A DNA stretch of 64,000 nucleotides, taken from Marthasterias glacialis (lineage: Eukaryota; Echinodermata; Asteroidea; Forcipulatida; Asteriidae). The stretch covers positions 21,635,219-21,699,218 of the forward strand of contig OU452219.1 of the NCBI GenBank assembly GCA_911728455.2, given 5' to 3'. Below the pieces are notes generated by a model. That model had not been told where the DNA came from. It did not search any database and saw nothing but the letters and a program-made list of their open reading frames with translations. Made by a program: the position numbers and the translations under genes. Shown here piece after piece: positions 15,001 to 26,960 of the stretch (position 1 is its first letter; each line of letters begins with the position of its first letter).

Positions 15001-15601
15001 CATCAGTCTTAAAGTTAACAGTTCTCATTGTCTTGTTTTCACCTCCATAATTCCCACAGATCTTGCATGAACTCACTGACTGTTACTTGAATCCTAATAG
15101 GAAATGAAGTTTTTATCACAGTTCTTTCAATGTTGTTGTTATCCGAAATGTTCCCATAGATCTTGTGTGAAGTTCAGTTATGTTCATAGCATTTGCATCA
15201 GTCTTAAAGTTAACAGTTCTCATTGTCTTATTTTCACCTCCATAATTCCCACAGATCTTGCATGAACTCACTGAGTGTTACTTGAATCCTCATAGGAAAT
15301 GAAGTTTTCATCACAGTTCTTTCAATGTTGTTATCATCCAAAGTGTTTCCATAGATCTTGTGTGAAGTTCAGTTGTGTTCATAGCACTTGAATCAGTCTT
15401 AAAGTTAACAGTTCTCATTGTCTTGTTTTCACCTCCATAATTCCCACAGATCTTGTATGAACTCACTCACTGTTACTTGAATCCTCATAGGAAATGAAGT
15501 TTTCATCAAAGTTCTTTTAATGTTGTTGTCATCCTAAGTGTTCCCATAGACCTTGTATGAAGTTCAGTTGTGTTCATAGCATTTGCATCAGTCTTAAAGT
15601 T

Positions 15602-16306
15602 AATACTTCTCGATGTCTTGTTTTCACTTCCATAGAACTTGTTTGAAATTCAGTCGTAATCATAACACTTGCAGTCTTGTTGTTAACTAAGTGTTACTTG
15701 AATCCTCACAGAAAATTATATTGTAATCACAGTTTTTGCAGTTTTGTTGTCTTCTTAAGAGTTTCCATAGATAACACATGATTTGATCAGTTGTGATCAT
15801 GACACTTGCAGTCTTGTTGTTACCTGAGTTTTACATTTGAAATTCACCATCTCCTCAAGTACAGAATGCAGATGACTTTCCGTATTTACCCATAGGTTTG
15901 GTTGGAGCTCTCTTGAACAAGTATGAGGCCCTAACCAGGCTCTGACAGATGTTGAGCCAGCTAAGCCTGGGTTGCAATTAATGTCATACTCCAGGACAAC
16001 ACAGACTGTTACCATCTGGGGAGTGGGGGCGCTGTTCGTAACTGATTTTGTTTCTCCACATATCTCTTCATCTGGTCTATTGCATAACTCTGCTCTTTTG
16101 CAGTTGAATGTTTGAAACGTTCCCCATCTCCTCAGCTACAGAGTGCAGATTAACTTATAGGGTGGAGCTCTTGATGCACAGCTATGAGGCCCTAACCAGG
16201 CACTGACAGATGTTGAGCCAGTTTAGCCTGGGGTGCAGTTTAATGTCATACTCCAGGACATAAGAAGATGATTAGAAAAAGGGGGGGGTGTCAAAAATAG
16301 TTTTAA
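15602..16306. repeat. satellite 1 insert block, copy 4, cut by satellite 2
   Basis: TGAGGCCC at 15923. The block is cut after GTCAAAAATAGTTTTAA. In the other three copies this is followed by GAACACCTG; here satellite 2 begins. Confidence 0.8.
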
Positions 16307-18718
16307 ATTTGTGTATAATAGTTCTCTGTACAGAAATTTGACACTAATAAATTTGTTTACTTCGGAATCTGTATTTGCATACAGGCATACCCTCTGTATG
16401 TTTTTAACAAGGCCAAACGTATGCAACAAAAAAAGAATTTTTTTAATTTTCCTTGACTTCTCCTGAAGTCAACTCTGTGAACACATTTGAAACATTGTTT
16501 TGTTATCTTTGACTTTTGTTTTTGCATTCTGGCACACTCTCGGTATGTTTCATGAAGGTCACACTTACGCGCCAAAAAAAAAAAAAAAAAAATTAAAAAA
16601 TAGCAAACTTTTAATTTTCCCTGTGTACTAAACTTTAAGTCACTCTGTAAACAAACTTGACACAGATATTGTTGTTTACTTTCAACTCTGTGTTTGCATA
16701 TACAGACACACCCTCTGCATGTTGCGTCAAAACCACACCTATGCGCAAAAACAATCAAAAACTGCAAAATGTAAACATTTTCCTTGTGTATTGAACCTTA
16801 AGTTAATCTGTAAACAAACTCGACACAGAAAATGTTGTTTACTTTGACCTATGTATTTGCATATACAGACACAGACAAACCCTCTGCATGTTGTGACAAA
16901 ACCACACCTATGCGCAAATAAACTATAAAAACTGATAAATTTAAAATTTTTCCCGTGTACTAAACCTTAACTGTAAACAAACCTGACACAGATAATTTTG
17001 TTTACTAAGAACTCTGTATTTGCATACATGTACAACCTCTAAAGTAAACAACAAGGTCACACCTATGTGCAAAAAAACCTTAAAAACAGCCTACTTTAAA
17101 TTTCCCTGGTATTAAACCTTAAGTCACTCTGTAAACAAATGTAAAACAGATATTAGTGTTTACTTTGAACTTTGAATTTGCATACCGTTACTATGTTTTA
17201 ACAGGTCACACCTATGCACAAAAAACTCAAAACAGCAAGTTTTTTAATATTTCCCTGTGTACAAAATCTAAAGTCACTCAGTAAACAATTTTGACAGACA
17301 ATTTTGTTTACTTTAAACTCTGTATTTGCATAAATGCACAACCTCTGATGTATTTTTCAACAAGGTCACACCTACGTGCAAAAAAAACCTAAAAACGGTA
17401 AATTTTTAATTTTCCTGCATAGTAAAGCTAAAGTCACTCTGTAAACAAATTTAAAACAGATATTGTTGTTTACTTTGACCTATGTATTTGCATACCATCA
17501 CACCCTCTCTATGTTTTAACAAGGTTAAACCTATACGCAAAAACTAAAACATGCAAGAGTTTTAATATTTCCCTGTGTACAAAATCTAAAGTCACTCTCT
17601 GTAAACAAACTTGGCACAGATAATTTTGTTAACTTTAAACTCTGTATTTGCATATACAGACACACCCTCTGTTGTATGTTTCAACAAGGTCACAACTACG
17701 CGTAAAAAACCCTCAAAACAGCAAAAGTTTTAATATTTCCCTGTACAGTAAACCTAAAGTCACTCTGTAAACAAACTCGACACAGAAAATGTTGTTACGT
17801 TGAACTCTGTATTTTCATATACAGACACACCCTCCGCATGTCGCGACAAAACCACATCTATTCGCAAAAAAATCTAAAACTGATAAATTTAAAAACTTTC
17901 CCTGTGAACTATACCTTAACTGTAAACAAACTTGACACAGATAATTTTGTTTACTAAGAACTCTGTATTTGCATACATGTACAACCTCTGATGTAAACAA
18001 CAAGGTCACACCTACGCGCAAAAAACCCCTTAAAAACAGCCTATTTTAAATTTCCCCGGTAGTAAACCTTACGTCACTCTGTAAACAAATGTAAAACAGA
18101 TATTGTTGTTTACTTTGAACTTTGTATTTGCATACCGTTACTATGTTTTAACAGGTTACACCTATGCACAAAAAACTCAAAACAGCAAGTTTTAAAGTTT
18201 TCCCTGTGTACAAAACCTAAAGTCACTATGTAAACAAACTTGACACAGACAATTTTGTTTACTTTAAACTCTGTATTTGCATATACAGACACACCCTCTG
18301 TTGTATGTTTCAACAAGGTCACAACTACAAGCAAAAAAAAAAATAAAACAGCAAATTTTTAAATTTCCTGCATAGTAAAGCTAAAGTCACTCTACAAACA
18401 AATTTAAAACAGATATTGTTGTTTACTTTGACCTATGTATTTGCATACCATTACACCCTCTCTGTTTTAACAAGGTTATACCTATACGCCAAATGTGTAC
18501 AAAATCTAAAGTCACTCTCTGTAAACAAACTTGACACAGATATTTTGTTTACGTTGAACTCTGTATTTGCATATACAGACACACCCTCTGTTGTATGTTT
18601 CAACAAGGTCACAACTACGCGTAAAAAAACCTCAAAACAGCAAAAGTTTTAATATTTCCCTGTACAGTAAACCTAAAGTCACTCTGTAAACAAACTCGAC
18701 ACAGAAAATGTTGTTACG

Positions 18719-21505
18719 TTGAACTCTGTATTTGCATATACAGATACACCCTCCGCATGTCGCGACAAAACCACACCTATTCGCAAAAACTCTAAAACTG
18801 ATAAATTTAAAAACTTTCCCTGTGTACTAAACTTAACTGTAAACAAACTTGACACAGATAATTTTGTTTACTTAGAACTCTATATTTGCATACATGTACA
18901 ACCTCTGATGTAAACAACAAGGTCACACCTACGCGCAAAAAAAACCCTTAAAAACAGCCTATTTTAAATTTCCCTGGTATTAAACCTTAAGTCACTCTGT
19001 AAACAAATGTAAAACAGATATTGTTGTTTACCGTGATCTTTGTATTTGCATACCGTTACTATGTTTTAACAGGTCACACCTATGTGTGAAAAAACTCAAT
19101 ACAGCAAGTTTTAATATTTCCCTGTGTACAAAATCTAAAGTCACTCTGTAAACAAACTTGGCACAGATAATTTTGTTAACTTTAAACTCTGTATTTGCAT
19201 ATACAGACACACCCTCTGTTGTATGTTTCAACAAGGTCACAACTACGTGTAAAAAAACCTCAAAACAGCAAAGGTTTTAATATTTCCCTGTACAGTAAAC
19301 CTAAAGTCACTCTGTAAACAAACTCGACTCAGAAAATGTTGTTACGTTGAACTCTGTATTTGCATATACTGACACACCCTCCGCATGTCGCGACAAAACC
19401 ACACCTATTCGCAAAAAAATCTAAAACTGATAAATTTAAAAACTTTCCCTGTGTACTAAACTTAACTCTAAACAAACTTGACACAGATAATTTTGTTTAC
19501 TAAGAACTCTGTATTTGCATACATGTACAACCTCTGATGTAAACAACAAGGTCACACCTACGTGCAAAAAAAAACTTAAAAACAGCCTATTTTAAATTTC
19601 CCTGGTATTAAACCTTAAGTCACTCTGTAAACAAATGTAAAACAGATATTGTTGTTTACCGTGATCTTTGTATTTGCATACCGTTACTATGTTTTAACAG
19701 GTCACACCTATGTGCGAAAAAACTCAATACAGCAAGTTTTAATATTTCCCTGTGTACAAAACCTAAAGTCACTATGTAAACAAACTTGACACAGACAATT
19801 TTGTTTACTTTAAACTCTGTATTTGCATATACAGACACACCCTCTGTTGTATGTTTCAACAAGGTCACACCTACAAGCAAAAAAAAAATAAAACAGCAAA
19901 TTTTTAAATTTCCTGCATAGTAAAGCTAAAGTCACTCTACAAACAAATTTAAAACAGATATTGTTGTTTACTTTGACCTATGTATTTGCATACCATCACA
20001 CCCTCTCTATGTTTTAACAAGGTTATACCTATACGCCAAATGTGTACAAAATCTAAAGTCACTCTCTGTAAGCAAACTTGACACAGATATTTTGTTTACT
20101 TTAAACTCTGTATTTGCATATACAGACACACCCTCTGTTGTATGTTTCAACAAGGTCACAACTACGCGTAAAAAAACCTCAAAACAGCAAAAGTTTTAAT
20201 ATTTCCCTGTACAGTAAACCTAAAGTCACTCTGTAAACAAACTCGACACAGAAAATGTTGTTACGTTGAACTCTGTATTTGCATATACAGATACACCCTC
20301 CGCATGTCGCGACAAAACCACACCTATTCGCAAAAACTCTAAAACTGATAAATTTAAAAACTTTCCCTGTGTACTAAACTTAACTGTAAACAAACTTGAC
20401 ACAGATAATTTTGTTTACTTAGAACTCTATATTTGCATACATGTACAACCTCTGATGTACACAACAAGGTCACACCTACGCGCAAAAAAAACCCTTAAAA
20501 ACAGCCTATTTTAAATTTCCCTGGTATTAAACCTTAAGTCACTCTGTAAACAAATGTAAAACAGATATTGTTGTTTACCGTGATCTTTGTATTTGCATAC
20601 CGTTACTATGTTTTAACAGGTCACACCTATGTGTGAAAAAACTCAATACAGCAAGTTTTAATATTTCCCTGTGTACAAAATCTAAAGTCACTCTGTAAAC
20701 AAACTTGGCACAGATAATTTTGTTAACTTTAAACTCTGTATTTGCATATACAGACACACCCTCTGTTGTATGTTTCAACAAGGTCACAACTACGTGTAAA
20801 AAAACCTCAAAACAGCAAAGGTTTTAATATTTCCCTGTACAGTAAACCTAAAGTCACTCTGTAAACAAACTCGACTCAGAAAATGTTGTTACGTTGAACT
20901 CTGTATTTGCATATACTGACACACCCTCCGCATGTCGCGACAAAACCACACCTATTCGCAAAAAAATCTAAAACTGATAAATTTAAAAACTTTCCCTGTG
21001 TACTAAACTTAACTGTAAACAAACTTGACACAGATAATTTTGTTTACTTTAAACTCTGTATTTGCATATACAGACACACCCTCTGTTGTATGTTTCAACA
21101 AGGTCACACCTACAAGCAAAAAAAAAATAAAACAGCAAATTTTTAAATTTCCTGCATAGTAAAGCTAAAGTCACTCTACAAACAAATTTAAAACAGATAT
21201 TGTTGTTTACTTTGACCTATGTATTTGCATACCATCACACCCTCTCTATGTTTTAACAAGGTTATACCTATACGCCAAATGTGTACAAAATCTAAAGTCA
21301 CTCTCTGTAAGCAAACTTGACACAGATATTTTGTTTACTTTAAACTCTGTATTTGCATATACAGACACACCCTCTGTTGTATGTTTCAACAAGGTCACAA
21401 CTACGCGTAAAAAAAACCTCAAAACAGCAAAAGTTTTAATATTTCCCTGTACAGTAAACCTAAAGTCACTCTGTAAACAAACTCGACACAGAAAATGTTG
21501 TTACG
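18719..21505. repeat. satellite 2 higher-order repeat, copy 1
   Basis: This 2,787-bp unit has a 10-monomer part (18719-20265, 1,547 bp) and an 8-monomer part (20266-21505, 1,240 bp). The shorter part lacks two monomers, those reading ACTCTGTATTTGCATACATG and GATCTTTGTATTTGCATACC. It looks like a deletion between matching stretches around GACACAGATAATTTTGTTTA. Confidence 0.9.
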
Positions 21506-24291
21506 TTGAACTCTGTATTTGCATATACAGATACACCCTCCGCATGTCGCGACAAAACCACACCTATTCGCAAAAACTCTAAAACTGATAAATTTAAAAA
21601 CTTTCCCTGTGTACTAAACTTAACTGTAAACAAACTTGACACAGATAATTTTGTTTACTTAGAACTCTATATTTGCATACATGTACAACCTCTGATGTAC
21701 ACAACAAGGTCACACCTACGCGCAAAAAAAACCCTTAAAAACAGCCTATTTTAAATTTCCCTGGTATTAAACCTTAAGTCACTCTGTAAACAAATGTAAA
21801 ACAGATATTGTTGTTTACCGTGATCTTTGTATTTGCATACCGTTACTATGTTTTAACAGGTCACACCTATGTGTGAAAAAACTCAATACAGCAAGTTTTA
21901 ATATTTCCCTGTGTACAAAATCTAAAGTCACTCTGTAAACAAACTTGGCACAGATAATTTTGTTAACTTTAAACTCTGTATTTGCATATACAGACACACC
22001 CTCTGTTGTATGTTTCAACAAGGTCACAACTACGTGTAAAAAAACCTCAAAACAGCAAAGGTTTTAATATTTCCCTGTACAGTAAACCTAAAGTCACTCT
22101 GTAAACAAACTCGACTCAGAAAATGTTGTTACGTTGAACTCTGTATTTGCATATACTGACACACCCTCCGCATGTCGCGACAAAACCACACCTATTCGCA
22201 AAAAAATCTAAAACTGATAAATTTAAAAACTTTCCCTGTGTACTAAACTTAACTCTAAACAAACTTGACACAGATAATTTTGTTTACTAAGAACTCTGTA
22301 TTTGCATACATGTACAACCTCTGATGTAAACAACAAGGTCACACCTACGTGCAAAAAAAAACTTAAAAACAGCCTATTTTAAATTTCCCTGGTATTAAAC
22401 CTTAAGTCACTCTGTAAACAAATGTAAAACAGATATTGTTGTTTACCGTGATCTTTGTATTTGCATACCGTTACTATGTTTTAACAGGTCACACCTATGT
22501 GCGAAAAAACTCAATACAGCAAGTTTTAATATTTCCCTGTGTACAAAACCTAAAGTCACTATGTAAACAAACTTGACACAGACAATTTTGTTTACTTTAA
22601 ACTCTGTATTTGCATATACAGACACACCCTCTGTTGTATGTTTCAACAAGGTCACACCTACAAGCAAAAAAAAAATAAAACAGCAAATTTTTAAATTTCC
22701 TGCATAGTAAAGCTAAAGTCACTCTACAAACAAATTTAAAACAGATATTGTTGTTTACTTTGACCTATGTATTTGCATACCATCACACCCTCTCTATGTT
22801 TTAACAAGGTTATACCTATACGCCAAATGTGTACAAAATCTAAAGTCACTCTCTGTAAGCAAACTTGACACAGATATTTTGTTTACTTTAAACTCTGTAT
22901 TTGCATATACAGACACACCCTCTGTTGTATGTTTCAACAAGGTCACAACTACGCGTAAAAAAACCTCAAAACAGCAAAAGTTTTAATATTTCCCTGTACA
23001 GTAAACCTAAAGTCACTCTGTAAACAAACTCGACACAGAAAATGTTGTTACGTTGAACTCTGTATTTGCATATACAGATACACCCTCCGCATGTCGCGAC
23101 AAAACCACACCTATTCGCAAAAACTCTAAAACTGATAAATTTAAAAACTTTCCCTGTGTACTAAACTTAACTGTAAACAAACTTGACACAGATAATTTTG
23201 TTTACTTAGAACTCTATATTTGCATACATGTACAACCTCTGATGTACACAACAAGGTCACACCTACGCGCAAAAAAAACCCTTAAAAACAGCCTATTTTA
23301 AATTTCCCTGGTATTAAACCTTAAGTCACTCTGTAAACAAATGTAAAACAGATATTGTTGTTTACCGTGATCTTTGTATTTGCATACCGTTACTATGTTT
23401 TAACAGGTCACACCTATGTGTGAAAAAACTCAATACAGCAAGTTTTAATATTTCCCTGTGTACAAAATCTAAAGTCACTCTGTAAACAAACTTGGCACAG
23501 ATAATTTTGTTAACTTTAAACTCTGTATTTGCATATACAGACACACCCTCTGTTGTATGTTTCAACAAGGTCACAACTACGTGTAAAAAAACCTCAAAAC
23601 AGCAAAGGTTTTAATATTTCCCTGTACAGTAAACCTAAAGTCACTCTGTAAACAAACTCGACTCAGAAAATGTTGTTACGTTGAACTCTGTATTTGCATA
23701 TACTGACACACCCTCCGCATGTCGCGACAAAACCACACCTATTCGCAAAAAAATCTAAAACTGATAAATTTAAAAACTTTCCCTGTGTACTAAACTTAAC
23801 TCTAAACAAACTTGACACAGATAATTTTGTTTACTTTAAACTCTGTATTTGCATATACAGACACACCCTCTGTTGTATGTTTCAACAAGGTCACACCTAC
23901 AAGCAAAAAAAAAATAAAACAGCAAATTTTTAAATTTCCTGCATAGTAAAGCTAAAGTCACTCTACAAACAAATTTAAAACAGATATTGTTGTTTACTTT
24001 GACCTATGTATTTGCATACCATCACACCCTCTCTATGTTTTAACAAGGTTATACCTATACGCCAAATGTGTACAAAATCTAAAGTCACTCTCTGTAAGCA
24101 AACTTGACACAGATATTTTGTTTACTTTAAACTCTGTATTTGCATATACAGACACACCCTCTGTTGTATGTTTCAACAAGGTCACAACTACGCGTAAAAA
24201 AACCTCAAAACAGCAAAAGTTTTAATATTTCCCTGTACAGTAAACCTAAAGTCACTCTGTAAACAAACTCGACACAGAAAATGTTGTTACG
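21506..24291. repeat. satellite 2 higher-order repeat, copy 2
   Basis: A 2,786-bp repeat of copy 1 with the same 1,547 plus 1,239 layout. Only scattered single-base differences are visible by eye, so amplification or homogenisation looks recent. Confidence 0.9.
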
Positions 24292-26960
24292 TTGAACTCT
24301 GTATTTGCATATACAGATACACCCTCCGCATGTCGCGACAAAACCACACCTATTCGCAAAAACTCTAAAACTGATAAATTTAAAAACTTTCCCTGTGTAC
24401 TAAACTTAACTGTAAACAAACTTGACACAGATAATTTTGTTTACTTAGAACTCTATATTTGCATACATGTACAACCTCTGATGTACACAACAAGGTCACA
24501 CCTACGCGCAAAAAAAACCCTTAAAAACAGCCTATTTTAAATTTCCCTGGTATTAAACCTTAAGTCACTCTGTAAACAAATGTAAAACAGATATTGTTGT
24601 TTACCGTGATCTTTGTATTTGCATACCGTTACTATGTTTTAACAGGTCACACCTATGTGTGAAAAAACTCAATACAGCAAGTTTTAATATTTCCCTGTGT
24701 ACAAAATCTAAAGTCACTCTGTAAACAAACTTGGCACAGATAATTTTGTTAACTTTAAACTCTGTATTTGCATATACAGACACACCCTCTGTTGTATGTT
24801 TCAACAAGGTCACAACTACGTGTAAAAAAACCTCAAAACAGCAAAGGTTTTAATATTTCCCTGTACAGTAAACCTAAAGTCACTCTGTAAACAAACTCGA
24901 CTCAGAAAATGTTGTTACGTTGAACTCTGTATTTGCATATACTGACACACCCTCCGCATGTCGCGACAAAACCACACCTATTCGCAAAAAAATCTAAAAC
25001 TGATAAATTTAAAAACTTTCCCTGTGTACTAAACTTAACTCTAAACAAACTTGACACAGATAATTTTGTTTACTAAGAACTCTGTATTTGCATACATGTA
25101 CAACCTCTGATGTAAACAACAAGGTCACACCTACGTGCAAAAAAAAACTTAAAAACAGCCTATTTTAAATTTCCCTGGTATTAAACCTTAAGTCACTCTG
25201 TAAACAAATGTAAAACAGATATTGTTGTTTACCGTGATCTTTGTATTTGCATACCGTTACTATGTTTTAACAGGTCACACCTATGTGCGAAAAAACTCAA
25301 TACAGCAAGTTTTAATATTTCCCTGTGTACAAAACCTAAAGTCACTATGTAAACAAACTTGACACAGACAATTTTGTTTACTTTAAACTCTGTATTTGCA
25401 TATACAGACACACCCTCTGTTGTATGTTTCAACAAGGTCACACCTACAAGCAAAAAAAAAATAAAACAGCAAATTTTTAAATTTCCTGCATAGTAAAGCT
25501 AAAGTCACTCTACAAACAAATTTAAAACAGATATTGTTGTTTACTTTGACCTATGTATTTGCATACCATCACACCCTCTCTATGTTTTAACAAGGTTATA
25601 CCTATACGCCAAATGTGTACAAAATCTAAAGTCACTCTCTGTAAACAAACTTGACACAGATATTTTGTTTACTTTAAACTCTGTATTTGCATATACAGAC
25701 ACACCCTCTGTTGTATGTTTCAACAAGGTCACAACTACGCGTAAAAAAACCTCAAAACAGCAAAAGTTTTAATATTTCCCTGTACAGTAAACCTAAAGTC
25801 ACTCTGTAAACAAACTCGACACAGAAAATGTTGTTACGTTGAACTCTGTATTTGCATATACAGATACACCCTCCGCATGTCGCGACAAAACCACACCTAT
25901 TCGCAAAAACTCTAAAACTGATAAATTTAAAAACTTTCCCTGTGTACTAAACTTAACTGTAAACAAACTTGACACAGATAATTTTGTTTACTTAGAACTC
26001 TATATTTGCATACATGTACAACCTCTGATGTAAACAACAAGGTCACACCTACGCGCAAAAAAAACCCTTAAAAACAGCCTATTTTAAATTTCCCTGGTAT
26101 TAAACCTTAAGTCACTCTGTAAACAAATGTAAAACAGATATTGTTGTTTACCGTGATCTTTGTATTTGCATACCGTTACTATGTTTTAACAGGTCACACC
26201 TATGTGTGAAAAAACTCAATACAGCAAGTTTTAATATTTCCCTGTGTACAAAATCTAAAGTCACTCTGTAAACAAACTTGGCACAGATAATTTTGTTAAC
26301 TTTAAACTCTGTATTTGCATATACAGACACACCCTCTGTTGTATGTTTCAACAAGGTCACAACTACGTGTAAAAAAACCTCAAAACAGCAAAGGTTTTAA
26401 TATTTCCCTGTACAGTAAACCTAAAGTCACTCTGTAAACAAACTCGACTCAGAAAATGTTGTTATGTTGAACTCTGTATTTGCATATACTGACACACCCT
26501 CCGCATGTCGCGACAAAACCACACCTATTCGCAAAAAACTCTAAAACTGATAAATTTAAAAACTTTCCCTGTGTACTAAACTTAACTCTAAACAAACTTG
26601 ACACAGATAATTTTGTTTACTAAGAACTCTGTATTTGCATACATGTACAACCTCTGATGTAAACAACAAGGTCACACCTACGCGCAAAAAAAACCTTAAA
26701 AACAGCCTATTTTAAATTTCCCTGGTATTAAACCTTAAGTCACTCTGTAAACAAATGTAAAACAGATATTGTTGTTTACCGTGATCTTTGTATTTGCATA
26801 CCGTTACTATGTTTTAACAGGTCACACCTATGTGCGAAAAAACTCAATACAGCAAGTTTTAATATTTCCCTGTGTACAAAACCTAAAGTCACTCTGTAAA
26901 CAAACTTGACACAGACAATTTTGTTTACTTTAAACTCTGTATTTGCATAAATGCACAACC
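24292..26960. repeat. satellite 2 higher-order repeat, copy 3 (partial)
   Basis: Starts with the 10-monomer part (24292-25838) and continues with a second part that keeps the two monomers missing from the short part of copies 1 and 2. It then grades into diverged monomers after about 26960. Confidence 0.8.

Larger units (their letters stand above)
2560..16306. repeat. satellite 1, ~195 bp monomer
   Basis: The landmark GATCTTGCATGAACTCAC recurs at 2884, 3079, 3274 and 3466, and so on, giving a 192-195 bp period. Each monomer also holds GATCACAGTTCTT, AGTTCAGTTGTGTTCATA and CTTAAAGTTAACAGTTCTC. Monomers differ by substitutions and small indels. Because 195 is 65 codons, the same short peptide appears over and over on both strands, but each full monomer contains stops in those frames, so this is satellite and not a gene. 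The array is interrupted by four copies of a ~0.7-1.0 kb block, listed separately. Confidence 0.95.

Noticed and set aside
2578-15480. Many short open frames with Cys/His- or Asn/Thr-rich peptides, such as KCSHRSCVKFSCVH
   Set aside because: They recur with the 195-bp satellite period and each full monomer contains stops in those frames. They are repeat translation, not genes.
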